In this document: piece after piece, positions 39,324 through 52,500 of the stretch | Position numbering within the stretch: position 1 is the first letter of the stretch | Layout: every line of letters starts with the position of its first letter | Assembly: GCA_027186245.1 (NCBI GenBank) | Contig: CP114496.1 | Span: forward strand, 8,396,001 to 8,460,000 | Direction: 5' to 3' | Length of the DNA: 64,000 nt | DNA from: Coriaria nepalensis | Lineage: Eukaryota > Streptophyta > Magnoliopsida > Cucurbitales > Coriariaceae | Position numbers and translations under genes: made by a program | Notes under the pieces: model-generated | The model's input: the letters and a program-made list of their open reading frames with translations, nothing else | Database searches by the model: none | What the model was told of the DNA's origin: nothing

Positions 39324-42300
39324 ATGGACCAATACATATACTTAAAGCCCTTCTCTCCCCTTGCCACCCTTAACACCACCACCACCATGACCACCACCAC
39401 AGCATCGAAAATACTCCGCCACACCAATGCCTTCATCTTCGCCGCTCTCACCCAAACCGAGACGCGCCACCAAATATTGTCTCTCCTCCGCCATAAAAAC
39501 CCCCCAAATGACCAAACTACCCTCAAGTCCCTCGACCTCGCCTTGGAGGCCCTAGAAACCGCCATCTCTTCGGAGAAAAACTCTGCCATTCAATCTTCCT
39601 TCCTCCAGCAAGCTGAGAAGCTCCTCCTCTCTCACCCACTAATTCCTTTCTCCTCCTTCCTCTTATGCCTTATTTACGGCCTATGCCACCTCCCTTCCTA
39701 CTCTGCCGTTTCCCTCCTTAACATCTTCGATTCCGACCCTTCCTTCGCCCGGTCTGAAATCGCCCCCCTTCTCTTCCAAGAGCTATTCATGGTCCACCTT
39801 CTTCCAGTTCTTCACTGGTTCGAGGAACAAAGAGCGAATATTTTGTCATCTTTAAAATTAAATATTGAGCATCAAAGCATGGAATTTTCGGTTTGTGACG
39901 AATATTCCGTGGTCTTCCCGTGCACCAAATCATTGTCGAAAATGAGTGGCGGTCAGACTACGGAGCTTAAGGAGCTCGAGGAGACTTATGAAGTAGTTCT
40001 CGATGAGAACTGCCGGATTTTCGCTAAATACTTCAAAGAGATTGTTGAAAAAGAAGATGAAGATACAATTATTTATCCACCAACAGTCAGAGTAGATACC
40101 AATAGAAACTATGCAAAAGAAGATGATGATCAGAGCATCAAAACTGAGGAGCTCCTGTTGGAAAACGGACGGTACAATGTAATGTCGTGTTTTTATCTAT
40201 ATGTTGTGATTATTCTCAAACACTTTTCATACTGCAATTTCCATGAATTGAATAGAACTTCCTCGGTAGTTCCGAGTTTTTACACGCACGAATTAAACGT
40301 CAGTTTAATAAGTCTATCACGGGTGAGTATATTGATTATAACATCTGTAATGAACAGTTATCGATAATCTTATCTTGTAATTGGGTCCCTTTCAAATGAT
40401 TCAAAATGATGCGTGATTTCTGGGTTTTGGACCAAAAAACCACCATGAATTCTTCATAGCTAGTGCCTAAAATTAATTAGCACAAAAACTAATCTTGTTT
40501 GTGTTTTACTATTTTATATTGCTTTTTTTTTTTCTTCCTGCTGAAGATAAGACTTCATTGCGAAAACGAGAAAATGACCGACCAGACAATATCTTATTTT
40601 GCGTTTGAGAACATTTTTTCAAACTAAATCTTGAACTTGTGTTCACAAAAACGTGTCTTGTCTTGTGCTTATATAATTAGACCTTTGCTAAGTGGCAGGT
40701 TTCCTTATTATTTTTCCTTCTTTCTTGACTCTTTCAAGCAAGAACAATCCAAACGGTCCACTATAATCCAAAAATAAATACTATCTTACATTAAATTATT
40801 TGTTAAACCCATCTCTGTATTCAAATGGGACCCAACAAATATGTTTTATTTATTTATTTTAAGTATTAATCTTTGAAAACTTCAAACTTTTTGGTCAGAC
40901 TATTTATTGTTTTTATCATTTAATTTTTTGTTTGCAGCCAATATGGGCTGAAGAAGAAAGGTCAACAGAATCAAGCAGCAGCAATAGTACTAATGGAGTT
41001 AGTACCAGAAACCAAGTTAAATTTAAACCATTTTACTATCCACAGAGAGTCTCTTTCAAAACCATTTCAAACCAGAAATTCTTCGTCACCAAATCAACAT
41101 CATCATCATCATCAAATTCTAATCCGGATTCAGAACAGGAATCTTCACCTGACTCCGATTCGGCTAAAGTTGAGGTAATAAAGACAATCATTAATTGATA
41201 TTAGCAAGAAGGCAATGGATCTCCAGCCTGCACTGATTACACTATGCAAAGAAGTTGTCTATTTTTTAATAATGATTTTCTCTTTTGTTTGCTAGGCGGC
41301 ATTTCTTAAAAAACATAAAGAACCAATACACATAGAAGAAGAAGAAGAAGAATCAAGCCAGTACGTAATATTAACCGGAATAAAATAAAATAAAAATATT
41401 TCATTATGCAAACTTTGTGTATTTTAGTCTCCTGAGAATCTTTGATTTTACTTTTCACCAGCTATTCAAACATTTCCATGGCGAAACCCGAAAACCCACC
41501 AGATGTTCGTAAAGTTTCCCCGCCCAAAGACTTCATCTGTCCAATCACAAGCAATCTATTCAATGATCCGGTCACTCTCGAAACGGGTCAAACATATGAA
41601 CGCAAAGCGATCCAAGAATGGCTTGATCGAGGATATTCAACTTGCCCTATCACCCGACAAGAGCTTCAATGCAGCCACTTGCCTAAAACAAACTATGTCC
41701 TCAAAAGGCTCATTGCAAGTTGGCAAGAACAGAACCCGAGTTTTGTCCCAAACAAGTACGACAACTCTCAAGAAGAACAAGTAGATGAAGAAGAAGAAGA
41801 GGAAGTGCATGATCCGTTAAGTACGTCTCCAAATTGTGTTATAAGCCAAGCAACCATAGATGGAGCAATCAATGAGCTTAGAGATGTGATCACTACGCTT
41901 TGCACTTCACAAACTTTGAAAGAATCCGAAATGGCCGTTCTTAGGATCGAACAGTTTTGGATGGAAGGAAAAAGTAATAGACAAGTTGGTAGTATTGAAA
42001 CCATGCTTTCAAAACCTCCCGTCATTAACGGTTTTGTAGAAATTTTGTTCAATTCTTTGGACCCAAGAGTTCTTAGAGCAACCATTTTTCTATTATCCGA
42101 AATGGGTTTGAAGGATAAAGGTGTAATTCAAACTCTAACCCAGGTAGAATCTGATGTAGATTGCATCATGGCTCTTTTCAAAAAGGGTTTGTTTGAAGCT
42201 ATTGTGTTGATATATTTAATAGGTGATTCTCTGACAAGCTTGATTGATATGGAAATGGTGGATTGTATTCTAAAGGTTGTTAAGAAGAAAGAGGAGGACT

Positions 42301-45258
42301 TGCTTACTATGTGTTTGAAACCGAAAACAGCTTCTGTACTTTTACTTGGACGGATTTTTAGAAGCACAGAGGAGAGAATGAAAAAAATTCTATCTTCAAT
42401 TGCTAGTTCGATAATTTCCGAAGATAAATTGACAGAAAGTATTGTGGATAGTTTGGAATCGGACAAACCTGAGGAGAGAATCTCGGCTGTTGAAATTCTA
42501 TTAAGATGCATTGAACAAGATGGCAAATTTCGTAATTTTATTGCGGATAAAGCTGAGCTTACTCCGGTTCTGGAAAGTTTCATGAAGGCAAGTGAGATTG
42601 AACGGTTCGATATTGTTCGGTTTCTCTCCGAGTTAATTAAGTTAAACAGGTAACAAATTTTGGATTTCTAATCGGTTCTTAACTATTAGCTAGATTAATT
42701 TTGGCGTTGTTCTTGGTTTGAATAGGAGGACGTTTAATGAGCAAGTTCTTCACATTATCAAAGATGAAGGTTCTTATAGTACAATGCATACACTTCTTGT
42801 ATATTTACAAAATTGCCCTCCACAACAATGTCCGGTCGTGGCTGGCCTCTTACTTCAGCTCGATCTTCTGGTATGTGATGGATAAATAGCTTACGCCTTA
42901 GGTAATTGCAATATCACATAGCAATTAGTTGATCTGTTTTCCCTCTAGGTGGAGCCGAGGAAGATGAGTATATACCGTGAAGAGGCGATAGATTCTCTCA
43001 TTTCATGCCTTAAGAATTCTGAATTTCAGGCCCTTCAATTATCAGCAGCTGAGACGATCGTTTCACTACAAGGAAGATTTTCGAATTCTGGAACATCTCT
43101 TGCTCGGGCCTTTCTTCTTAAACGAGCTGGACTCGAAAAAAGTTACAAGAAAATCATGCATATGAGTGAGCTTAGTAACCTTTCTGTAGAATCCGAAGAA
43201 ACAATGGTAAGTTTTATATTCTCTACTATGCCATAGATGTAAATACATGTTATTTTTGATCTTCTCACTGTTCTAAGAATTTTTTTTGTAAATTTAGAAA
43301 GAAGAAGAGAAGGCGGCAAATGAATGGGAAAGAAAAATGGCATTTGTGTTAGTAAGCCATGAGTTTGGTTTACTATTTGAGGCTTTAGCAGAAGGGTTAA
43401 AGAGTAAAAATGGAGTGTTATCTTCTGCTTGTTTTCTTTCTGCTACTTGGCTAACTCATATGCTTAGAATTCTACCTGATACCGGAATAAGAGGGGCTGC
43501 TCGGGTTTGTTTCCTCAAGCACTTTGTATCCGTATTAAAATCGAGCAAAGATATTGAAGACAAAGCCCTTTCATTGCTTGCTCTAAACAGTTTAATTCAT
43601 GACCCTGGTATGTAATTCAAGTAATATTCCGAAAAGGTTATCGTTGGAACCGAAGAAAAATACTATATGACTAGTTTCTTTTGTTGTGATTGTGTTTACA
43701 GAGGGTCTAAAGGACGTAAATCCATATATGAAAGAAATCACAAAAGCACTCAGAGAGCTTAAGAAATCTTCACCTTTAGCATTTGAAATGCTAAAAGTCC
43801 TTTCTGAAGTATATGAATCTAGTTCTGTAAGCTTTTTTTCCTTTTTTCCTTTTTCCTTGATACAAGTTTTCCGAAAAGGTGGGAATTTTATATATATGTT
43901 ATTGTTTTAAACAGCAGGATCTATGGAATCATAAAGAATTATTTCAAGTAGATTGTAGCGAAAATGGAGAAGTTCTATCCATTGTTTACTTCATAGACAA
44001 GATCTTTTCCGGCCATTCAGATGGAACCATCAAGGTTTGGACAGGGAGAGGGAGTGTTCTTCATCTTCTACAAGAAGCTCTTGAACATTCCAAAGCCGTT
44101 ACAAGCTTGTCGGTTTTAAAATCCGGAGAGAAACTGTACAGTGGTTCACTTGACCGGACCATTAAGGTAAGAAAAGCTTATTACATAACATTTATCAACT
44201 TGTTTTTTTTTTCCTTGTAAGAACTTATTCATTGTTTTTCTTATGATCAGGTCTGGTCTATAGGAAATTCTTCGATCCATTGCGTACATGTTTACGATAT
44301 GAAGGTTCAAGTTCATAGTCTAGTCGTTTCTAATAACTTCTCATGCTTCATTCCACAGGGATCTGGCATTCGGGTAATCGATTAATTCTAATGAAATCTT
44401 CATTTTCTTGTTTATTATTTCATTTAAATTTAAATTTTATTTAAATTTTTTTGAAGATTAATTTGTGGAACGGAGAATCGAAAGTATTGAATTCGAGTAA
44501 ACACGTCAAGTGTTTGGCTCTTGTGAACGGAAAATTATACTGCGGATGCCATGATAGTAGTATTCAGGTACCTAAATTATATATTTTTCTTCATTTCAAC
44601 AATCTTTTTTGCTAATTTCTTTTCGTACTTAAGTTATGATAATGAAAAATGAATTTTTGGGTGTTTTAGGAAATTGATTTGGCAACCGGCACGATCGGTG
44701 TGATTCAAACTGGGACGAGAAAATTGCTCGGAAAATCAAATCCGGTCCAAGCTATCCAAATTCACAGTGGACTTATTTATTCAGCTTGCTCTTCCTTAGA
44801 TGCAGTAACCGTGAAGGTGAATCTCATAAAACAAGGCTCATCATTAATCTGCGTTTTATTTATTTATCAAACCTTGTATAAACTACACTTTTCCGGTTAT
44901 GAAGATTTGGAATGTGGAAAATTACGGGTTGGTCGGGTCGTTACCAACATTACTGGACGTGAGGGCGATGGCGATAAGCTCAGAGCTGGTTTATTTAGGG
45001 GGAAAGGGAGAAACTATAGAGATTTGGGATAAAGAGAAACAGAACAGGATAGAGATACTGCAAACTGGTACAAATAGCAAGGTAAATTGTATGACTCTTG
45101 ATGATAATGAAGAACTTTTCTTGATCGGAACTTCTAACGGCCGGATTCAGGTAAAGTTACGCGGGGCTTTTCATTATAACATATAGTTATTTGGCAAACT
45201 CCAATTTAGTATGTAACATTTACTTTAATCTGGTTTGCAGGCATGGGGGCTAAGCTAG
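39324..45258 (+). CDS. LIN: LIN/CERBERUS-like E3 ubiquitin ligase with U-box, ARM-like and WD40 regions
   Basis: Fourteen exons (39324-40178, 40938-41174, 41296-41360, 41462-42649, 42726-42870, 42949-43206, 43298-43607, 43702-43826, 43915-44166, 44251-44373, 44457-44567, 44670-44816, 44905-45150, 45241-45258) encode 1359 residues, somewhat shorter than legume LIN (about 1,480). A LIN N-terminal helical region is followed by an acidic/serine linker, then the U-box at about 406-480 (PPKDFICPITSNLF, DPVTLETGQTYERKAIQEWL). The helical-repeat middle includes LHIIKDEGSYSTMHTLLVYL and EPRKMSIYREEA. WD40-type repeats run from about 1062 to the end (FSGHSDGTIKVW, TGTRKLLGKSNPVQAIQI). In legumes LIN is needed for rhizobial infection-thread growth and affects arbuscular mycorrhiza. 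The start is the first ATG of an open 285-codon exon; a second ATG at residue 22 is possible. Confidence 0.9.
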
Positions 45259-45589
45259 AAGAAGGAATATTTTTGTGCTCTATATTTATATAATATATAT
45301 ATATAGACATAAGACACATGGTTTCATGACATTATGTATATGAAATTGTTGTATCAAAAATTTGATATTCTTTCTATTGAAATAATCATATTGTATTGAG
45401 ATGAAATATTGAAGAAAATATTTTACACACCTTTTTTGTGGCAAAAATTCTATATAGAACTGAGAGATCAACAAAACTTTCTCAACTTGTTACAGAATTC
45501 AACAAAAACCCAATTCAAATCTCACAATACATTTTTTGCAAAAACAGGAACCCAAATCAAAAAGTACCTTTAAGCACCAAATCTCACTC

Positions 45590-45909
45590 AAGGAAATTGT
45601 TGGAAAAACCGGTCCGGTCTGAGTAACATTAGCAGGCCCAAAATCATGAAAATCAGAATCTGAACCCATTCCACTGTAATCAAACCACCGGTCCGAAGAA
45701 TTCCCATCTTGCCCGCTTTTACTAGATGGGACCCACAGCTCAGAGACCGGAACCGGAAGTGGCTCTGCATGGAAATACTTGTCATTCAAAAGCTCCATTG
45801 CAGTGGCTCTACTAGCAGGGTCATAACAAACAAGCCTCTTCACTATAGATATCTCATCCGAAGAACGGCCAAGCAAGCATGCTTCTAACCCAATCGGATT
45901 TTCCACCAT
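45590..45909 (-). pseudogene. CDKF;1: 3' relic of a CDKF;1-type CDK-activating kinase gene
   Basis: About 105 codons match the C-terminus of plant CDKF;1: VENPIGLEACL, then EISIVKRLVCYDPASRATAM, PLPVPVSELWVPSSKSGQD, and the tail DYSGMGSDSDFHDFGPANVT. The rest of the kinase (P-loop, HRD and DFG motifs) is absent, and the NPF gene starts about 290 bp upstream in the same orientation. The normal stop after FxxFP has been lost and the frame runs on to 45499. CDKF;1 phosphorylates other CDK-activating kinases, and this fragment cannot do so. It lies tail-to-tail with the LIN-like gene. Confidence 0.82.
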
Positions 45910-46197
45910 ATTGATATATCCAAATTTTTTCGAGATGCAGATGAAAACAAAAATACCTCAACGTGGATATGAAAATGGAGTTCATTGTAATAAAAAGTCG
46001 ATTCTCTATAGATTAAGATTTGATAGCTTTAACTGCCGACCTTTGTAGTAATTCAAAGGTTGTGCTTGACATTCTCAACTTTGTCCTGTCCTGTTTAGAA
46101 CACATTTGTATAACATACATCTATCTAATTCAATTATACAACAAGCACTCAAGACAAAAGAAAAACTACACACAACATCTAGCCTCTTTGATTCAAA

Positions 46198-48334
46198 CTA
46201 ATTAGGTACTTCAACCTCTTTGATTTCCTCTTCTTCATCCCAATTCCTTTTCGGGTCTCCGTAAAAATAACTACACACAATATAATAGAAGAAATTAATC
46301 ACACCCAAAATGGCAAGAAGTTGATAATAATAATCATAATGACCCTTGTTAAGATTATCCGATAGCCAACCGTCTTTTCCGCCTTTCTTTGTTAAATCAC
46401 CCACAATCCCAACAATAAGAGCCCCAACTAAATTCCCAAAAGCCATGCCGAGACTCAATAGAGCTACACAAATGCTAGCCATGCTCCTTGGAAATTGAGA
46501 GTAGTAAAATTCTATTTGCCCGATAGCGTAGAAAGCTTCGGCCAATCCAATCAGGCAATGCTGAGGTACTAGCCACATGGCTGACATGTTCACTACAGCA
46601 TGAGGCTTATTCAATAATCCTTCTTGGATAGCTCTTTCGCGGCGGTACCTTTCAACTTCTCCAGACACTACTAAGGCTAAACACGCGATTGCCAGTCCGA
46701 TTCCCATGCGTTGATTAAAGCCAAGGCCACAAGGTTTTTTAGTGAACTTGGATAGTAAGGGGACTAGGATTCTGTCATAGATGGCTACCCAAATTGTCAA
46801 CATGAGGATTGAGAACACATTGAAAGATGCTGCAGGGAATTTAAAGTGGGCGGTGATTCGTCGGTCCATTGTGGTTGCTTGGAGTGTGGAAAAAGAGTGT
46901 TGGAATATGGTTGCGCTCAATATTATCCCTGTGGACCAAATTGGAAGAACTTTGATTAGTGCCTTGAGTTGTTCGACTTGTTTTACCGTGCATAGTGTCC
47001 ACGGATCTCTAGCTAACCCTTCTGGGGTCAAGTCCTTTACAGGGTTTCTTAGGGCGCAAGCTTTATTCAAAAACCTAAGGGGCCCGAAGACAAAGTTTAA
47101 ATCTCTAATTAGCAAGATGAACTTGAACTCTACATATCTTGAACATGTTAGATCAACATCAAAGCGTAGATAAAACTAGAATCCACCAGAAAAGTACAAA
47201 TGAATTACCTAAGAGAATCTGTTGGAACAACAAGTTTTGATCCTTGGTGGTAAAACCAATTAACATGATGATTCTCTTGAGAAACCGATTTGTGGTTGTT
47301 TTTCCACAATGCAACGATTACTTGAGCAAAACTTGTAATTAGGCTTTGATTTGGCTTCCATTTGATATAAAGTGGAGAACCCAACAAAAGCATTACTATG
47401 GAGATCAGCATTAGCCCGACGGGGACTCCAAATCCAACAACCCAACCTAATGTATTTTGAATATACACTATAATTGTTCCCGAAATCATGATTGAAATGC
47501 CGACAGAAGCATAGTACCAATTGAAGAAACTTTGCAAAATCCTCTCATTGTTCTGGTTTTGGGGTTTGTTTAATTGATCTGCCCCGAATGCTAACGAGCA
47601 TGGCCTAATCCCGCCGGCTCCAATCGACATAAGAACAAAGGATGAAAGAAGAAACAACAATTGAGATAGCTTTACAGATGCACAAATTCCTGATGATTGT
47701 TCACAATGGGGTGGCCTTGATTTTGGAAGTATTGCTGTTAACCATAACAAAATCATTCCCTGCAATATGCACAAAAAGGAATGAATATGCCCACCATTTA
47801 TTTGAAACTGACATTTAGAATAACATAATTCGATTATATTTTGTGCGTTTAAACTGTATGTTGTATGCCGAAACCAGACTTTAGGTCTGCACTAGAGGGA
47901 TTAAATAATTTAATAAAATCTCAAGAAAAAACTAATTTACTTACAAGTAGGGAGATGAAAGTCCCTATGGTGATTGTTTTGAACCGACCCAAGTAAGAAT
48001 CCGAAAGAAAAGCTCCGATCGTAGGCGTGAAATTTGACAAGGCAAACCAATAAAACAGTATGCTTGCTCCTTTGGCATTGTCAAATCCATATTCATTCTT
48101 CAAGTACAATATCATATTTGTAAGAAGCCCAAAACTAGCCACCTTTTCAAATGTTTCATTTGCTGCACCAAAAAATAAAAAACAAGGACTTTAATTAACA
48201 CATTGAATGATTTAACTTTCAAGGCTGTCAATGAATATCGAACCTATGATAAAAGGAAGGGTTCGGAGGCCGCCCTTTTCGCTTTTGACTTTCCGGGTAG
48301 TCTCCATTTTCTGATCAGAAGAAGAAATCTCCAT
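46198..48334 (-). CDS. NPF1.2: NRT1/PTR-family transporter, NPF1 clade
   Basis: Four exons (48334-48244, 48162-47945, 47759-47209, 47074-46198) encode 578 residues with the twelve-helix POT/PTR2 pattern. Exon 1 ends in KGGLRTLPFIIG/A and exon 2 opens ANETFEKVASFGLL, the NPF form of the ExxER region. Other signatures are FYWFALSNFTPTIGAFLSDS, IGAGGIRPCSLAFGADQ and FFNWYYASVG. The long loop has RNPVKDLTPEGLARDPWTLC before helices 7-12. NPF1 proteins sit at the plasma membrane; Arabidopsis members move nitrate in phloem-related tissue, and some relatives carry hormones or other solutes, so substrate is inferred. The E-to-K change within ETFEK is shared by the clade as I recall it. Confidence 0.92.
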
Positions 48335-49387
48335 TTGTTTGACTTCTCAATGTTGAATCGGGTTGATTACATGAGAGGGGATTTTTTAAGAAGAACAATA
48401 AGAGATGGGAGGTAGTGTTTGCATTGTTTTATCCGTGAGTAAGAGACAGGGGAATGTTGTTTTCTTTCAAAGGGGATGTTCTTGATTCTTTGCCGGTTTG
48501 TTTTGATGCTCTTAAGATGACGTTGGTTTCTAAGACATGAATTCTAGTTCTGTGAAGAACTCACATGAAGCTGATGTAAGCACTCTTTTGTAATAAGATC
48601 CACTCGCTGTCATTGTTTTTTCTGCTTGTTTTCGGATTACAAACGAGCCATAATATGTAAACGTAAATCTAATTAATCAAATACAAACATTTCTCATATG
48701 TTCCTACTAGCATTTTCCTTTTTAACAAACATTACTAAACACTTATCTTATGAATGCGTAATTATCTCCTTAACACTCATGTCATGAAATATATCATCCA
48801 ACTCCTTTATTTATCATCTAAACTCTTTCGAAGTAGGGTTGAGCACCGGCCGCTTCGGGGTGGCAGACGGGGGTTGCAAAAGATAAGGAAGAGATGGAAT
48901 TAGGTCGATCAGCTACCGACCAAATCACTCTGTTTCGATTAATTTGCTCATGGTTTAATCAATGTTCGAACTATAAATATCTGACTTATAATTCAGGAAA
49001 AAAAAAGTCTCTACATATTAACTAATTTTGAAGAAGAATAAAAGAGTACATCTATGATAAGTACAATTGTTCGGTGCTTGCAAATAATCTGAGCTAACAA
49101 AGTGCACAAGGAGCTGTTGCTGTTTAGGTCATAGTAAGATAACATCTTGGTAGAAAGACCAATGGTATGTACAACTAATCAGTTCATGATAAACCCGAAT
49201 CGATCATAAATCAATCTTATAAATGAAGCAAATGCTCTTTATTTTCTCTTAGTTATGAATAGAAAGATCCTATAAAGTACAACTACCGTTATCTTACACC
49301 ATGTTTACTCAATCTAAAATAAAATTAGAATCTTCTAAGCAATGTGATTATGGATACAGCTACAGAAATGACGTACCGTACCTTGTG
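48335..49387. other. Intergenic, 1.05 kb
   Basis: Upstream region of the NPF gene and downstream region of the TCX5-like gene. A GC-richer stretch beginning AGGGTTGAGCACCGG at 48836 resembles the end of the candidate MITE at the left of the window, but no partner end was found. Confidence 0.55.
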
Positions 49388-49555
49388 CTAAGACTTTATT
49401 ACCTCGTAAGAAGCCACTGGTTTATTTTCAGGGAGGATTGGAATCTGAAGACGAGGATCCTTAGACATAGGTGGAATAGCTGCTTTTGCAAGGCCATTGC
49501 TAACGGGTCCCGGTTGACTCTCGATCTCCGTTCTTGCATTTGTATGGTTCCCTTC

Positions 49556-52500
49556 TTAATTTCTAGCTAGAAATGAGCACTTTTCTGTAAAGTGTAGAAA
49601 GAAGTGCACCATTACTTACAGTTCAGAAGATGTGTAGTGGATCTTAGTTTGGATGAGTATTGATTTGCAAAAACTCAATAACTTTCTATGTTGTTAAAAT
49701 AGAATAATATTCTAGCTCCAATAAATTTCGAACAAGACTATAAATAACACAACAGGATGAAACAATCAGAGATTTTCGTTTGATATGCCTAATTAGCTTT
49801 TCAAGATGTGGAAAAGGAAATTAGAAAACTTGCCCTTTATCTCTCCAAGAGTGATGAGCTTATGAAGACATTCTCGAAACTTTGTCAGGACAATCAGTTC
49901 CTGCTCTGCATGGACTTCAGTCAACTCTTGTCCGGAAGTAGAATGTGATGATGTGCCCAATAATCCATTTGAGGAAGAAGCTGGCATGAACATTGTATCT
50001 TGCTCATCACACATCAAAGCTAATGTTCCAGGAGACATGGGCCTTTCTTTGGGCACATCTGGACCATCAGAATCGGAATCGTTAGGGCTGATTTTACCAT
50101 CCTGGTTTGCACTTGATGAACAATCATCATTGACTGCAACTTCCTCATCGGATTTCTTCTGTCTCTGCAACTTATCTTCAATTGATGAAGCAAGGGAAGT
50201 TTCTGTTCGAGTTTTTGCTTGCTCCTCCTTAGCATTCTTTTGGTCTGGAAACATAAAGATTAAGAATCTAAGAAAGACTCATTGAACCATCTGGTCATCT
50301 TACGGTTACTTCCGCTAGACTTTCTCAGATAGCAGAAGAATTGTGTAGCACAGAAGAAAAGCAAATGAGATTAGAAAAACAACAGCGAAATTTTCTTTGA
50401 AAAATCAATGCTACCAAAAATGATAACAGTAAACAAATCCACATGACACGTAAACATCTGACTATATTGCAACCAGATATTTTTTTATCTCTATTGCAAA
50501 TCCACATGAACCGATGACCATAAATCCAGAATAACTCCATAATTTTGAAAATGACATACAAATTTTTTATTAACTTATTACCTGCTAGCTTCTTTGCAAC
50601 TTCACTGGATAAGACCACTAAAACTGAGCAAACTTCCTTCAAGTCCCGTGGTTGGATGATGTCAGCCAATAAAGACCTTCAATGAACATATAATATATTA
50701 GTTCTGAGTCATTAACAGTGTGACACTAATAAGATCAATTAGGTAAACCAGATTCAATCTATTATACCTGTATGTAAGCTTTGCATGGCCTGGAGCTGCA
50801 TTGCCACCATTGCGAGCATCTGGGATGGAAGACAAAGGCATGGAAGCTTTGATATGGTTAGCCTGATAAATGAAGAAAACCAAAATTACAAGCTGATGCA
50901 TGTCGGTTTAAGATCCCATTTTGAAAGTATCGAAGTAGGGAACAGTTTCCAATTAAGTCAATACAGATTAGAAGTTGCATTATGAATAATTTTCTCAGAT
51001 AGCAGAACAAGAGACTTAGCAAACCTGTTGAAATTGTCCAAGCCTATGACTGGATGGATCCTTAGAAGTGGGTCCAGAGAAGAGCTCCTGATGTTTCCTT
51101 CTCTTGGATACGGGAGGGGATGCATAGCCAGAGGACCCAATAGCTCCAGTTATGGAAGCATTTGCTGCCTGCTGAATATGTGCCATGTTGTTCCCATATT
51201 CTCCATGGAATATGGCCTGTCTCTCTTCACTTCCCTCAAAGTTCTTACAGTCCATGCATTTACAGTTTTCGGAGCATAAAATGTTGGCTTGGAAGCACTC
51301 ACAGTACTTTTTCAGGCACCCTGATTTCTTGCAATGACATCCTTTGTTGTGCTTTACCAACAGAAGAACCTCCCCAACATCCTCCTACATGTAACCAAAG
51401 CAGAGTCCATTAGGTCATCAATAATATCAAAGAGCATTACCTTTTGTGTATACCAATGCAAGTCCAAGCACACTAGAAAGCAACAGTCGCAGGTGACATT
51501 TGTACGTGGTAAATAAAATCCAATCATATGCATGGGGACAAAATGTAATTCAATTGTTCATTGGATCTACATACCCTGATTTCTCGCTTTCCATGTGGAC
51601 TGCTGGCAATTTTAGGTCGAAACGCATTTGGATTGCGCTCTAAAGTAGCTTCTACAGCTTCTCGTCTATCACCTTCCTTTTCAACATTGTTATAACAATT
51701 TACACAATTACAACCATCACAGTATATTCCTGATGCAAAACACTCACAATATCTGCTTAAGATCGAAACAAACATTCCAAATCAGTGCCGATAATGGGAA
51801 CAACATAGAAAACTGTCGCAATGACAATGGAGAATATAAAGGAGAGATTTAAAAGTTTGGTCTCATTTAATCATAAGAAAATAAATTGGTCACAAAGTTT
51901 ACATGTGACTGTCCATGCATGTAGAATTAAACTCATCGATAAAAATTTACATTTTTTGGAGGAGAGACTGGGAACTTACAACTTTAGGCAGCGCGAGTGC
52001 TTACAATTACACTGTTTTTGCTTCTTTGGAGTAGCATCTTTTGTGTCAACATGCAGTCTTGGTCTTGACTTTGGCGAGTCCGGTTTTCTGATGAAAGAAA
52101 AGATGGAAAGCCATTATTAACAGTCTTGCCTAAGCTTTTATGTATAATCTTCAAAAGAATTCCACACCAGTAATATATTCACAAAGATGCCAGAATACCC
52201 AATTACTCCTATCAACCATGAATATGATATATTTATCCTCAGTAAAATGCATCAATGATTCAAAATAGACCAGGCTCCACATTACCCTACTAAGACCAAA
52301 AGCAGCGACAGTTCAAATAATGGCTGCATACCTGGTGCGAGTTAAAATAAGCTTACTTCTTTTCCAAAAAGAATATAGTAAGAAAAGGTTAAAGTATGCC
52401 GAGAAACTCCAAGAAGTTTTAAAACAAATTAAAAGAAAGGAAAAATGTTGATAATTCCAACCCAATCCCTGTTATAAGAAATTTCCATATAAAATAGATA

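Noticed and set aside
40179..40367. Continuation of the LIN exon 1 frame past 40178
   Set aside because: A GTAATG donor at 40179 and the in-phase acceptor at 40937 restore LIN-like sequence; the read-through peptide is intron.
49301..49570. 89-codon plus-strand frame downstream of TCX5
   Set aside because: It is antisense to the last TCX5 exon and its extended tail; the minus-strand reading resembles a TCX5 tail.
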